In this document: positions 11,501 to 23,001 of the stretch, one piece after another
Layout of the letters: the number at the start of each line of letters is the position of its first letter
Numbering within the stretch: position 1 is the stretch's first letter
NCBI RefSeq assembly: GCF_036850765.1
Contig: NC_089490.1
Location: 275,852,482-275,916,481, forward strand
Length of the DNA: 64,000 nt
Direction: 5' to 3'
Source of the DNA: Saccopteryx bilineata
Taxonomy: Eukaryota; Chordata; Mammalia; Chiroptera; Emballonuridae
Program-made: the position numbers and the translations under genes
The notes under the pieces: generated by a model
The model's database searches: none
Told to the model about the DNA's origin: nothing
What the model saw: the letters and a program-made list of their open reading frames with translations, nothing else

Positions 11501-12225
11501 GCTACATTTACAATGACTACTAAGGAACTAATGCATAAATAAAAGAGATAATTGACAATTTAATTGCTTTTTTAAAAGCTAGAATCCTGGTGCTTACAAA
11601 TGGAATTTGTGAAGTTTCTGGGAAGGCCCCTTTAGGGAGAATCAGTGGTTAGCAGTGAGGGATGTTGTTTGATTTTGTATCAAAAGTTCCTATTTTTGTT
11701 ACATTGATACAGTTTTCAAGTATAATTAATTTTTAGATTTTCACTCAGAAATAGAAATGAAAGAAAAAATTATTCTCCTTAGACAAGAATACTAAAACTG
11801 GAAAAGGAAGGCATTTTCCATCAAAGTGTGAGAGAATGATTACCTTAGGTGGAAACACCTTGGGTGTGAGCAGTACCAGAAGACAAAAGAAAACCTCTGC
11901 CTATTCATGATTCTAATCATGATTCATGAATCTTCAAAGAGCCTAGAGATGTTGGAGTTTAAATTAAACAACTCTCTATATTATCCTCTAGGGGTCGCCA
12001 CCATCTCATAATGGCTTGGTCATTGAGGGTGCTGACAGGGGAGGTTGACTGCAGACTGGCTGTTATACTTTTCTTTAGATGTTCTGTAACGTTTACAGAC
12101 ATTCCGACAGTTTTTGCGCATTTCTTGTTAGAAGCATACCTAAGATTTTATTGACTGGGACCTTGTTTTTCTGATTATACTTTCTAATTACTTTTGACTA
12201 GTACATAGAAAATTGTCTTGGGGAG
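11500..12225. other. Unique noncoding stretch
   Basis: Nothing recognisable apart from general AT-richness. Confidence 0.35.
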
Positions 12226-12410
12226 TTTGTGCTAGCTGCTGTAACAAACAGCTCCAGCATTTCAGTACTTTAACAGTAGGAGGTTTTATTTCCTCTTGTT
12301 GAACAATTAATGCAGACTGGTTCACCTTCATCTGAGCTGTGATTTTAAGCCAAGTTCTTTCCATTCCAACCATGCAAGGCTGAGAATTTCTGGACTCTCT
12401 TCCTTATGAA
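12225..12410 (-). repeat. Ancient mammalian repeat fragment, LTR-like (unassigned)
   Basis: It begins 'gctagctgctgtaacaaaca' and continues with 'tttcagtactttaacagtag' and 'ggttttatttcc'. This is the layout of the reverse strand of several old mammalian LTRs (the 'ctgctgtaacaaa...gtggcttaaaacaac...tttatt' theme). Confidence 0.35.
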
Positions 12411-12830
12411 TACTGCTTGCTCTCTAGACTCTCCTTTTCTTTACTCATCTCTTTCTTAAATTGCTTTCCAGGAGAACCTACAGTTAGTACACTCCACTAA
12501 CATTCTTTGTTCTGGCAGGTGGCCTGTTTTACAATGAATAAAAGCCAAAAATTGTATCATATATCTTGCCACAAGATAATGTTTATCTATTTTTTCAATC
12601 TTAAATATCAATTTTGTTGCCATTCTACTGCTTATATAATGCTATATATTTTAGGTTTTTTTATGCTTTCAATTGTAAATACCCTCTTTCAAGTTACTAA
12701 GTTTTGTCTTAGGGTAATTAAAATGAGCAGATGCAACACACAATCTAAAAAATCTCAGTGGTCTCAATGTTGAAGCTGTGCCTCCTTCTCATGTCATAGA
12801 TCTAATCAATTTGTTCAGTTTTAATTTTTA

Positions 12831-13320
12831 TTTTATTTTATTTTTTTGTATTTTTCTGAAGTGAGAAGTGGGGAGGCAGAGAGACAGACTCCCGCATGTG
12901 CCCAACCAGGATCCACTTGGCATGCCCACTAGGGGTGATACTCTACCCATCTGGGGTATAGCTCTGTTGCAGTCAGAGCCATTCTAGTGCCTGAGGCAAA
13001 GGTCATGGAGCTATCTTTAGTCCTGGACCAACTTTGCTCCAATGGACAATTATCAGCCCCAAAAGTCCAGAAAGGACAGAACCCTACACCTCAGGTTCAA
13101 GGCCTCCAGAGGAGTGAGCTGAAGGGAATAAAGCAGAGAGGTAGTGAGCTCTCCCTCCCGGTTGGCTGTGGGAGGGGAAGAGAGAGATAGAGAGGAAGGA
13201 GAGGGGGAAGGGTGGGGAAACAGATGGGTGCTTCTCTTGTGTGCCCTGGTCGGGAATTGAACCCAGGACTTCCACATGATGGGCTGACGCTTTACTGCTG
13301 ACCCAACTGGCCAGGGCCTT
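12831..13320 (-). mobile_element. tRNA-derived SINE, family A (minus), split by an inverted-duplicate insert
   Basis: The SINE body is normal at 12831-13044 and 13161-13320, with the tRNA-like head at the right end (ggccctggccagttgg on the minus strand). Between them lies about 115 bp of foreign DNA that is an inverted copy of 14030-14135. An imperfect target duplication (gttttaattttta at 12818, gtttaattttta at 13321) brackets the whole. Confidence 0.88.
13044..13150 (-). repeat. Inverted copy of 14030-14135 inserted in the SINE
   Basis: The 107 bp here align to the reverse complement of 14030-14135 with roughly nine differences (about 91% identity by eye). Both share 'ggcctccagaggagtgagct' and 'cacctcaggttcaagg'. 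The insertion lies between SINE positions 'caatgga' and 'ttggctg'. Confidence 0.85.
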
Positions 13321-13329
13321 GTTTAATTT

Positions 13330-15520
13330 TTAAACATGTTTTCCCTTTTTCATTTCTAGAAATTTGGGGCCACATTAAAGGGAGAGAGTTGTATCTTGTT
13401 CTGTCTGATCTTTTGATCCAAGGCTCCCGTGTGAATTAGATTTGATCACCTTTAAATTGTGATGCCCAGAACGTAACTCCATGCTCCTGGCCCCAGCAGC
13501 TTTTGAGTCCTTGGACATAAGTTATCAGGCAAGAGATGTATGTGCAGCTCCAGCCTTACTAGTGGGAGCCTGAAATCACTATACCTGAAAGACCATGCCC
13601 TAGGTAACTGGAATCCCGGCTTAAATGGGAAACCTTGGAAGACTAGACATTGTAAGGTCCCTCTACCTCACAAACAACATTGCTTCAGCTGGAAAAACTA
13701 GGCTCTTCCCATCTTCTTTGCTTCCCAATCCAGTTCTATGGTGTGAGAAGAGCCTGAGACTGACCTGTCCCCACTGGGGGCTTGGCCCTAGTCTTGCCTC
13801 CTAGATGGAAGCAGCCTATAACCCCAGGCACTTGCCAATCCTAGGCTATCCCATGCTCTTGTGGCCCCTCACTTCACACCCCATCCCACTGCCTTATGGC
13901 CACCATCCTCCTGAGCTGCTCATTTCCTGTCCTTTGGAAACAGGGGCTCAGCCTGGCTCTCTGTATATTGGCTGTGGCTCTTCCTTTTCCTCAAAGGAAG
14001 GCATCCTAGAGGACCTGGCTGCTCCGTGGGCTCACTACCTCTCTGCTCTTTCCCCTTCAGCTCACTCCTCTGGAGGCCTTGAACCTGAGGTGCAGGGTTC
14101 TGTCCCCCCTGGACCTTTTGGGCTGATAATTGTCCCTGATGCCCAAGCTCTCATTAAAAGTCAATGCTCCTGGAGAAAGAGGGAAACAGGTGAAGTCATT
14201 CCTTTCCATTAACACTTCAGCTCAAATTCATTCTCTCCTGTGAATAACATGAAGTTGTAAATTGGTACTGATTAACTCGAGGCACACAGCACGGACTCCT
14301 TTATGCACTAAGAAGATTCCCTTGATTGAATTTTGCATATAAGCAAAGGTTACTCCTTCCAGTGACAGATTTGTGAGGGGTTTCATGGTAAGGTTCTGAA
14401 TTAACCAGAAATCACGGCAGGTAAAAAGGTATGTGTTGGAGGGACAGTGCCTAAGAGGACAGGTGGCCCAGGAAAGGGGCGGGGCAGACTCCAGAGCTTG
14501 CCAAAGGGAGGCCTTAGTTGCTTCTGGCTTTTATTTCCAAAGGCCATTAGGAGGATAGTGAGCTGCACTCTAGTAATGCATCCCTCTTGGGAGAGAGACT
14601 TGTTCATATTTGGCTCTATATCATGTCAAAGCCTTAAAACATAATCCAACACAACTGCATTCAACAGAGTCCTCATGGGGCTATCTGACATTCTTTCCTA
14701 CAGGAGGAAATATCACAGCCATACCATATCCAAAATGGTTCCTTCTGCTGATGTTTCTGACGTTAACCGACAACCTGAGACTGGGTCAGCTAAGTCACCT
14801 GCTGGCCTGTTTATTGTAGGAGGTGTTCTGTGTGTGTCACATGGGAGGGGCAAGCCTCCCCATTCCCAACCACTGGATAATCCGAAACACAGGCTAGCTT
14901 TTAGGAGATTGTGATAGGCAATGTTCCTTCCCATTTTTTTCAGAGTCCTAGAAGTTTACAATGACAAAATCTAACGCTTCATGGAAAAGAGTGTAAAAAC
15001 ACAGGCACAGTGTATATTTTTATATAAATCAGCTGAAGATAGAGAGCTTGTCTTGCTTACAAGTGGTTCTTCCAAGAGATGTTTTGGAAAAAGAAAAGCA
15101 AAAGACCAGTCAGAAGAGTGATGTCTATGAGTCAAAGTAAAAAGAAAAATAAAAACAACCTGCTAGCGCCTGGGCTTGAAAAACAAAGGTAACAAATCCA
15201 AGGAACATTTTTATGTTGTGTTTTACCTTGGACTGTACTTCTTCCGGAGGTTTCCTGAATATATGCACCATGTGAGAGAGATTAAGAACTCAAACTCTGT
15301 GCAGAACAGAGGAGGAAGGAAAGGAGACTCTTCTATTCCATGTCATTTATTTTTTCAGAAAAATTTTTTCCTTAGAAATTAAATGAGTGAGGATCATGCG
15401 TTTGCCTGAGTTTATTTTTTCTAAACTGGTACCATGCTGTTTTTTCACTTTCAAACCTGTGTTTTTTGCTTCCACCCTTCGGTTCTTCAGTTGGCACAGA
15501 TGGACAGCAGGAAATTAAGA
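13330..15520. other. Unique noncoding stretch, includes partner of the inverted duplication
   Basis: Nothing recognisable is seen besides the 14030-14135 segment that is copied inverted at 13044-13150. The 135-codon open frame at 13805-14212 overlaps that segment and has no domain I recognise. I treat it as chance. Confidence 0.4.
14030..14135 (+). repeat. Partner segment of the inverted duplication
   Basis: It begins gctcactacctctctgctc and ends gggctgataattgtcc. It lies in apparently unique DNA, so it is the likelier donor of the insert in the SINE at 13044-13150, about 0.9 kb away. Confidence 0.8.
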
Positions 15521-15525
15521 ATCAA

Positions 15526-15738
15526 GGGGTCAGGAAACTTTTTTTAAAGGGTTTGGGAAGTAGATAATTTCTGTTTTGTGAGTGAGATGGTATGTGTCAT
15601 CGATCAACTCTGCCTTTAGATAAGATGAAGTGAATGCATGTGGCTGAGTTAAAATAAAACTTCATTTATGGGTGCTGAAATGTCAATTTCGTGGAATTTT
15701 TCACATGTCACAAAATATGAACTGTGGTTTGATTTTTT
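15526..15738 (+). repeat. Ancient mammalian repeat (DNA-transposon-like, unassigned)
   Basis: The order 'ggggtcaggaaactttttttaaagg', 'caactctgcctt', 'gtggctgagttaaaataaaac' and 'tgaactgtggtttga' matches, in decayed form, a known mammal-wide repeat theme (ggccagatag...ccaataaaactttattta...). The family name is not certain. Confidence 0.4.
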
Positions 15739-15929
15739 TAAAAAACATTAAAAAAATTTAAAGTGTAAGTGTCATTCTCAGCTCCAGTTTAAAATGGGTC
15801 ATATTAAAACGAATAATGAGCTGGATTGGCCTGGGGTTGTTGTCGACTGATTTGTAGACAAAATCATACCCTTAACCTAATTTACCTGTAATGGTGTTCT
15901 AACAAACATTTATAAATTCAAATGTAGGA

Positions 15930-16264
15930 AGTAAATTTTATTTATTTATTTTTAAGTGAGAGGAGAGGAGGCAGTGAGCCAGACTCCCACATGCGCCCCA
16001 ACTGGCATCCACCCAGCAAACCCTATCTTGCACCAATGCTCAAATACCAAGCTATTTTTAGCACCTGAGGCTGATGTGCCTCAATGCCTGGGGCCACACT
16101 TGAACCAATTAAGCTGCTGGCTGCTGAAGGAGAAGAGTGAGAGAAGGGGGAGGGAAGGGAAGAAACAGATGATTGATTCTCCTGTGTGCACTGGCTGTGA
16201 ATTGAACCCAGGACATTCATATGCTGGACCAACATTCTATCCAATGAGCCACTGGCCAGGGCCA
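15930..16264 (-). mobile_element. tRNA-derived SINE, family A, old subfamily (minus)
   Basis: It shares the family A head (ggccctggccagtggctcat on the minus strand, at the right end) and body. It has the diagnostic older-subfamily text 'aagctatttttagcacctga' in place of the CTCF-like unit. The same subfamily appears at 43964 and 59007. Confidence 0.8.
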
Positions 16265-16519
16265 GAAATATTCTTATAGAAGCTGTCTGACTAATGTGAC
16301 TATCAACAGTCTTGACCTCTATAGACATCTTTCAGATATACAAAGAAGTGTGACCCAGACAGCATGTGAACATCTATGTCATCAATATCTAATCAGACAA
16401 CAGACAAAACCTGATAGAGCAGTCAGCTCATGATGCTTAAGAAATTTTACTCCACCAGGTCTTCTCTCTCAGATTCCATTTGTGTTCTCAGAACATAAAT
16501 GTCATGGATTAGTGGATCT

Positions 16520-16672
16520 TTTTCCTTCCTTCCTTTACTTTTCCCCTTTCTTCCCTCCCTCCTTCCCCCTTCCTTTTTCCCTTTTACTCTTCTACCCTCC
16601 CTCTCTCCCTCCCTCCCTCCTTCCTTCCCTCCCTTCCTCCTTCCCTTCTTTCCTTTCTTCCTTCCTTCCAAC
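16520..16672. repeat. Polypyrimidine (CCTT/CCCT)n tract
   Basis: About 150 bp of almost pure C/T on the plus strand, made of ccttcctt, ccctccct and similar units. Long mirror-symmetric purine-pyrimidine tracts can form triplex DNA. Reading frames across it (Gly/Lys/Arg-rich or Phe/Pro-rich) are composition artefacts. Confidence 0.85.
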
Positions 16673-17184
16673 AACAATCTTTCTACAATATAAAATTTAA
16701 AAGTCAATGTAGGGTTTTAAAGTTAATCTGGCCCAAATCTGGCCCAGCACCCTCCCAATAGAACATCAAAGGCAGTCCCCACCAGGAGAGAACAGGGCAA
16801 TTTTTCTTCATTGAGATTCATGGCCCAGTATGTGAAAGGAGTAGAAACACTTGTGGACTCTTACTATTTCTTGCCTTGGTGGGTTTGTTTTATTACAGGT
16901 ACCAATGAATGGCTCTGCTACCTGCTTCTTGTGAGTCAGGGACAGGAAATAATAAAATCACTATCTTGAGAACAAACAAAGTGACTTGTAACAACTGCAA
17001 ATTATTTCACTTAAATTGCATAAATGGGAATACATATACCTACACTTCTGCATTTTATGGAGTCTCTGTTCTCTCTTCTCAGATAGGACATAATTAATTA
17101 GAACTGGTTCATAAGTTTCTGTGCAATCAATTAATGCCATGCATCCATAATTGTCATGATTATTTTAATATGTATATGTAATGA

Positions 17185-17395
17185 TCATATCAACTAAATA
17201 GCCCTATAGGGCTTACTGTGTGCCAGGAACTATTCTAGTCTTCTTAGTGAGTTAACTTAGTCTTCACAATCACCACTGAGTAGGTGTAATTTTCACTCCC
17301 ATTTTGTAGATGAGAAAACCAAGGCACAGACCAGTTGAAGAATCTGCCTGAGTTCATACAGCTGGCAACTGGCAGAGCAATGACATTCTGCTGAA
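17185..17395 (+). mobile_element. MIR (mammalian-wide interspersed repeat) SINE
   Basis: It follows the MIR pattern: 'ttactgtgtgccaggaacta', 'ttaacttagtcttcacaatc', 'ccattttgtagatgagaaaa', 'aaggcacagaccagttgaag', 'catacagctggcaactggca'. It is old and ungapped enough to be clear. Confidence 0.85.
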
Positions 17396-17915
17396 ACATG
17401 AGCGTTACTTGGTCTCTTCGGGTACAAACAGGAAATGGGTAACAGGGAGCTCTACATGTCAGCTGGCCAGTCGCTCAGCTGGGGTTCACTCTGAGCTCAC
17501 CTGCCCATCAGGAGATGGAGCTGTTTGGTGCAGGGGACATGAAGGCTAAGCTTTCAGAAGAAGCAGAATGGATTTCTGTGGGCCTTACTCCTCCACCTGT
17601 CTGACTTTCTGAGCACACAGTGTCACATAGGCAGGCTGGGGCCATCAGGCAGGACCAGCCCAAACCTTGGCATCTCACCCAGGTCTGGGTGGAAGTTGGG
17701 GAATCACTCTCCTTGGGCCAGCACAGCAGGAGTTAGCATCTTCCTGGGAAGCAGTAGAGCAGGAGGTCTCCCCAACCCCCTCACTGCCAGCTCAGTTCCT
17801 TGTAGACCACCCCATCTCAATACAGACATTGGAGCTGTGGCAGTCAGCTGGTGGCCTTCAGGAAGGTTCCCTCCTCCAGCTCACAGAGAAGTGCTCTATG
17901 GTCCACATTCACCTT
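17396..17915. other. Unique noncoding stretch
   Basis: Moderately GC-rich DNA without a recognisable repeat or exon. The frames at 17667-17927 and 17696-17917 have no domain. Confidence 0.35.
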
Positions 17916-17930
17916 AAATATGAGTGAATC

Positions 17931-18370
17931 TTCTTTATCCAGTCATCTATTGACGGGCTTTTTGGTTGTTTCCATGTCCTGGACACTGTGAACAATGCTG
18001 CAATGAACATGGGGCTGCATGTGTCTTTACGTATCAATGTTTCTGAGTTTTGGGGGTATATACCCAGTAGAGGGATTGCTGGGTCATAAGGTAGTTCTAT
18101 TTTCAGTTTTTTGAGGAACCACCATACTTTCTTCCATAATGGTTGTACTACTTTACATTCCCACCAACAGTGGATGAGGGTTCCTTTTTCTCCACAGCCT
18201 CTCCAACATTTGCTATTACCTGTTTTGTTAATAATAGCTAATCTAACAAGTGTGAGGTGGTATCTCATTGCAGTTTTGATTTGCATTTCTCTAATAACTA
18301 AAGAAGATGAGCATCTTTTCATATATCTGTTGGCAATTTGTATTTCTTCCTGGGAGAAGTGTCTGTTCAT
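17931..18370 (-). pseudogene. L1 ORF2 C-terminal fragment (inverted piece)
   Basis: About 146 codons of ORF2 C-terminus read without interruption from [20 protein letters not shown] to [10 protein letters not shown], then leave L1 sequence at the target site. The zinc-knuckle-like cysteine motif is intact. Just upstream the reading frame has a TGA (IKK*QED) where the older copy at 605-8477 has TGG, as in the copy at 30187. Confidence 0.85.
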
Positions 18371-18955
18371 GTCCTCTTGTCATTTTTTTATTGGATTGTT
18401 TGTTTGTTTGTTGTTGAGTTTTATGAGTTCTTTGTATATGTTGGATATTAGGCCCTTATCTGAGCTGTTGTTTGAAAATATCATTTCCCATTTAGTTGGC
18501 TTTCTGTTTATTTTGTTATCAGTTTCTCTTGCTGAGCAAAAACTTCTTAGTCTGATATACACTATGGAATACTACTCAGCCATAAGAAATGATGACATCG
18601 GATCATTTACAGCAAAATGGTGGGATCTTGATAACATTATATGAAGCAAAATAAGTAAATCAGAAAAAACCAGGAACTGCATTATTCCATACGTAGGTGG
18701 GACATAAAAGTGAAACTAAGAGACATTGATAAGAGTGTGGTGGTTACGGGGGGAGGGGGGAAAGGGAGAGGGGAAGGGGGAGGGGGAGGGGCACAAAGAA
18801 AACTAGATAGAAGGTGACAGAGGACAATCTGACTTTGGGTGATGGATATGCAACATAATTGAACAACAAGATAACCTGGACTTGTTACCTTTGAATATAT
18901 GTATCCTGATTTATTGATGTTGCCCCATTAAAAAAATAAAATTATTAAAAAAAAT
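17931..18955 (+). mobile_element. 5'-inverted L1 insertion (twin priming)
   Basis: 18557-18955 is the L1 3' end in plus orientation: the end of ORF2, a G-rich 3' UTR (18745-18795) and a short A-rich tail. 17931-18556 is the adjoining upstream part of L1 but inverted (minus), holding the ORF2 C-terminus with [15 protein letters not shown]. Against the copy at 29941, only about 12 bp of L1 are missing at the inversion point. This is the classic product of twin priming. The 15-bp target duplication aaatatgagtgaatc at 17916-17930 recurs only at 19120-19134, beyond an extra 160 bp, so the insertion probably includes a 3' transduction. Confidence 0.88.
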
Positions 18956-19119
18956 TCAACTGCATAGCAAAAAGAGTGGTAAGGGGGAATTGTTAACAAG
19001 TAAAAGGGGCTTTATTTGCAGCATGTGGAACTTTAGGATAATCAGGGAAATTTGAATGTGGACTGGGCATTTCAATTAAGTGAATAATTGCTATTAAACT
19101 TTTAGGTATGAACATAAAA
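18956..19119 (+). mobile_element. Putative 3'-transduced segment of the L1
   Basis: About 160 bp of non-L1 DNA lies between the L1 A-tail and the second target-duplication copy (19120-19134). It ends in a second short A-run (19115-19120), with the poly(A) signal variant ATTAAA at 19093-19098, about 17 bp upstream. This is what readthrough transcription and use of a downstream poly(A) site would leave. Confidence 0.75.
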
Positions 19120-19134
19120 AAATATGAGTGAATC

Positions 19135-20425
19135 ACATCCTCATTTGATATCTAAAAATATGCACATGATTTAAAGGACTTAAATCACTCATGGAAATCT
19201 CTAATGGTAGCTTTGGACTCATGGACCTGGAATGAGAACCCATCAGAGACACTTGGGGTGCAGTGGCACCCTACCCTTTGGATGGCCAGGCACAGTGCTG
19301 ATCTGGGCCATTCAGGCGGTAAGCTCCTGGGGCAGTCTTCCAATCCTTACCCAGTGGGGTGTCTTTTCATTAAAATGAAGTAATTAAAAATAAAGGGAAA
19401 GCCTCTCTATTTATCAATGGTTTTACAGGTGCTCTTTACAGAAGCGTGAATTTGGCTCCAATGATTTGACATGGCTCTTCTAGGTCCTATATGTTTGGGT
19501 TTGTTTGTTTGTTTGTTTGTTTGTTTTTTACTGATGCAGAACCATTTCTGAAGGCATTCACCTTTAATAACAGAAGAGCCTTAGCAGGAGGCCACTTCAG
19601 TTACGGTGCTGTTTCTCGCGGAGGTAACGTGCGCAACAATTTTGTATGATGTGAGCTAACACGCTTTCCACAAAATGAACGTTTTATCGTTGCTTACAAT
19701 AATCTTGGCATGAAATTGGAGAAAATGTTTTTTTTTATTTTTTTGTTTCAGATGGGGAAACTGAGTCACGACAGGCCAGGCCAGGAATCAAAGCTGTGTT
19801 CAGAGCTGAAGTTGGTACTTGCTTCTGTGCCTTGGAGTCTGGTTCTCCTCAAATTTTAGAGAATTCTTGGCTGGTTTATTTACCTGAGAAAACCAGGGTT
19901 AGGTTGGGTTTGGTTTTCAATGGTGAACCCTGCCAGTAGACCAAAGTAGAAAATTTTCTTTTCTTAGCGTTGTGTTGGCACAAATGTTAAATAAATGTCC
20001 CCATTTTAGGGAACTCACTGGGGTTAACATCTGTTTTCATGGGAATGCAAATAGAGAAATAAGGTATGGGAGGGGCTAAAAAAGAGAGGCTTCTGTTTCA
20101 ACTTTTTTTTTTTTCTTGGAAGCACAGGATAAGACAATGATCAATGTTGTTTTGTGTGGAATGTTAAAAAAAATGACTAAACCATAACAGTGGCGCCCAA
20201 GGCATAGACTGGGGTGACACACTGGCTTCGCCCAGGTGGTCCGTGGGCTTGTCCAGGTTGTGGAGCTGGAATGGTCCCAAGAGAGGAAAGGAAGTCTGTT
20301 CACTGTCAGGGTCGTGAATAGCAAGTAGATGCTGACTGCAGTTTGAGAGCTCTGGGAAAACATGCTCTCACTTTCTCTCCTCTTCTGAGAAAGGCTTTGA
20401 GCAAATGCGCTTTCTAAACTCACCT
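19135..20425. other. Unique noncoding stretch
   Basis: No repeat recognised except a (GTTT)n microsatellite at about 19497-19527. The 115-codon frame at 20076-20423 lacks a known domain. Confidence 0.35.
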
Positions 20426-20427
20426 TT

Positions 20428-20464
20428 GTATCAGGCAGGGTCCTCCAGAGAAACAGAACACTGT

Positions 20465-20522
<58 letters not shown>

Positions 20523-20870
20523 GCGTGCAGAGACAGAAAGATTCAGGCAGAGAATGATTTATTTTAAGGAACAGGCCCATGTGGTGTGGGGGCTTAGAGA
20601 GTCTAAAATCTGATGGAGGAGGCCATTAGGCTGGAGCCTCGGGGAAGGGCTGCAGCGCGCAGTTCAGTCCACAGGCTGTCTGCTGCGGACTTTCCTTCTT
20701 CCTCGAGAAAGGTCAGCCTTTATTCGAGCAGGCATTTCACTGATTGGACAAGGCTTATCCACAATATGGAGGGTAATTTGCTTTACTCAAAGTTCACGGA
20801 TTTAAATGTTAACCTCATTCAAAGAACACCTCATAGAAACATCCAGAATAATGTTGAATTTTGGCCCGGT
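20428..20870 (+). repeat. Ancient interspersed repeat with internal (TG)n(AG)n, copy 1
   Basis: It starts 'cagggtcctccagagaaaca', holds a (TG)n(GA)n block at 20462-20517, then 'tgatttattttaaggaacag', 'ttcactgattggacaaggc', 'tttgctttactcaaagttca' and 'cagaataatgttgaattttgg'. A second copy lies at 42125-43000. It is a common mammalian repeat layout, but I do not assign a family name. Confidence 0.6.
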
Positions 20871-20889
20871 CAAAAAAATTAATAAATTG

Positions 20890-22990
20890 TATTAGTAAAA
20901 TTTATTAATAAAATTAATCATCACATTCTTACTTGGATCAGCGAATGCATTCACAGACACCAGGAGAGACACTGCTCACCCAGCACCCGTGGGCTCTCCG
21001 CACCCTTCAGCCCCTTGCTGGTCAGTGAGCTTCTTTTCCATGTGAAGCTTGGCAGCATCAGAACGCCTCCTCAGTTTATTATTTTCTTGCCTTGGAGTTC
21101 AGGGAGTTGTATGTTGAAAAAGCATTGTTACAGGATTGAAACTCCTGGAGTCTTCTGCCTATGTGAGTGAGAAATAAATTGTTTTAGTATTGAGCTACTG
21201 AGATTTTAGGGCACAACTTGTCCTAATCTGGTACAGACACCATCCAAGCTTGTGTGTGTGTCTGTGGAAAGTCAATGTGAAGACCTGTATGCTAGAGCTT
21301 AGCCAGAGCTGCCTCTTACGCTGGGTAAAAACCTATTTACTTTGGCGTGTCTTTACTAGCTGATTCTGATTTTAACAGTTATTCTTTTGAGTTCCTCCCT
21401 TGGGTCCCCCCCCACACTTTTTATGAGCTAAATTTTATGAGTATTATTATAGGCTCATCCTGGGTTTTTTGGCAGGGGCCAAAAATCCTTTCTTTCTCTG
21501 CTCTCTGGAGATTGGTGACATCAGTTGTGCAGCCATTTTATGCTTTAATCTTCTTTGGGGAAGTGCCATCCTAACCCTTGTGTCCTCTGGGCTGGCAGAC
21601 CCTCTCCCCCCAGGTATTGTGTTGAGTACCTTATAGGCTGGGAAAATAACACTATAGTGTCCATAGAGTTCACTCTGGGTGGATGTTTTCCTATAAAGCC
21701 AGGCTGCTTGGAGCACCTTTCTGCACTTTCCTTTGGAATTGGAGGGGAAAAGGTGGGTCTTAATCTAGTCATGTAACATAGAAACATGTAAGCTGGGCTG
21801 TCAGAAGCAATCTTCCCAACCATGTGGACATTGTTTCATTGTAGTGAGAGCCAATGGGACCGACACACGGGTGAAACAGACAGCGAAGTGTAGAGGTGGA
21901 AAGGACGGACAGGGTGTCCTGACGATGCTGCTTTATCTTCCAGATCCAGCTTCTTGGAAATTCACCATAGACTTCCCACCGAGGGTCTTTCGGTCACTTG
22001 CCAGGAGTCCTGATATTTGTGGCCATCTTCCAGGGGTGTCAGTGTACAAGCTCTTCCTGACCTTGGCTGCTGTCAAGGTGGGGTGCCAAGAGTCAGGAAA
22101 AGATGAAGCCAATCCTAAACAAAAGAGAAGAGAAAAATAGATTCTTTTGTCACTTCATTTCTTTTTTATATTTTAGGAGGGAATGTTTAATCAGCACATT
22201 TTGGCTTCTGCAATGATTGCACATGTCAGGTACTGAGTGCAGGTGATATTTGCTTAACTTTGAGTATTTGTAAGAAAAGACCTGGCCTAAGGAAGTTAAA
22301 GCATCTTACTTCTGTTTGGATCTTATTTCACAAATTTGTACCAAAAATGGCCTTCGGCGGCTGCCTTTCTTCTGGTCAGACTCTTTGTGGGTCCCTCGAG
22401 ATGGATGGAGGAACTCCCACATTGTTGCTTGACGAGCAAGCAGCAGCATGTGGCCTCGCGGTTCTGTGAGCCGCCGGAACTCTCTGGATGGCTCACCTGG
22501 TGCTTTCCCAGTGACCTGTCCCCAGGCTGTTCCAGTGCTAGAGGATTTTCTTCAAAGGCATGTTGCAAAACCTTGTTTACGAATTCTCAAAACTCCAGAG
22601 GCACCGCCTTCTCTGAGCAGCCTCAACAGTAGCTAATATTTCCCGGTGACAGTACACCGGGTGTAAAAATCAATTTCCTGGTCCTCCGATGTAAAAGTAT
22701 GATGACATAGGTGCCAGTAGGTGAGACCTAAGATGCATTTGGCCACAAGTAGTTCTTTGTATAATGGGTTCAGAAGGACAGTCTGAGTCGTGTAATGTAG
22801 GGAAACTGAAATGCTCAGAGCTTGTGAGTTGTCTCTTCTGAAAAGTGACACTGTTGAACACATTGTTATTGAAGACTTTTAAAACTCCATAATTAGGTGC
22901 TCCTTAGACTCTTAAATGCTTTGTATGGTTACATTTGTATGTAATCTGAAGAGAGATTTAACTGTGACTACTTGACTATCCCGTGATACC
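20890..22990. other. Mostly unique noncoding stretch
   Basis: A possible LTR-like tail lies at about 21125-21240 (gagaaataaattgttttag... gagctactgagatttt). Otherwise nothing is recognised. A CpG-bearing part at 22340-22640 has several short frames but no domain. Confidence 0.35.
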
Positions 22991-23001
22991 CCATCTGTCT
23001 T

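Noticed and set aside
13805..14212. 135-codon open frame
   Set aside because: No recognisable domain, signal or splice context; it overlaps a segment duplicated inverted in a SINE.
16447..16707. Gly/Lys/Arg-rich 86-codon frame
   Set aside because: Product of the polypurine strand of a (CCTT)n tract.
22340..22640. CpG island or promoter
   Set aside because: Only a few CpGs over about 300 bp, no TATA or initiator context, and no downstream gene.
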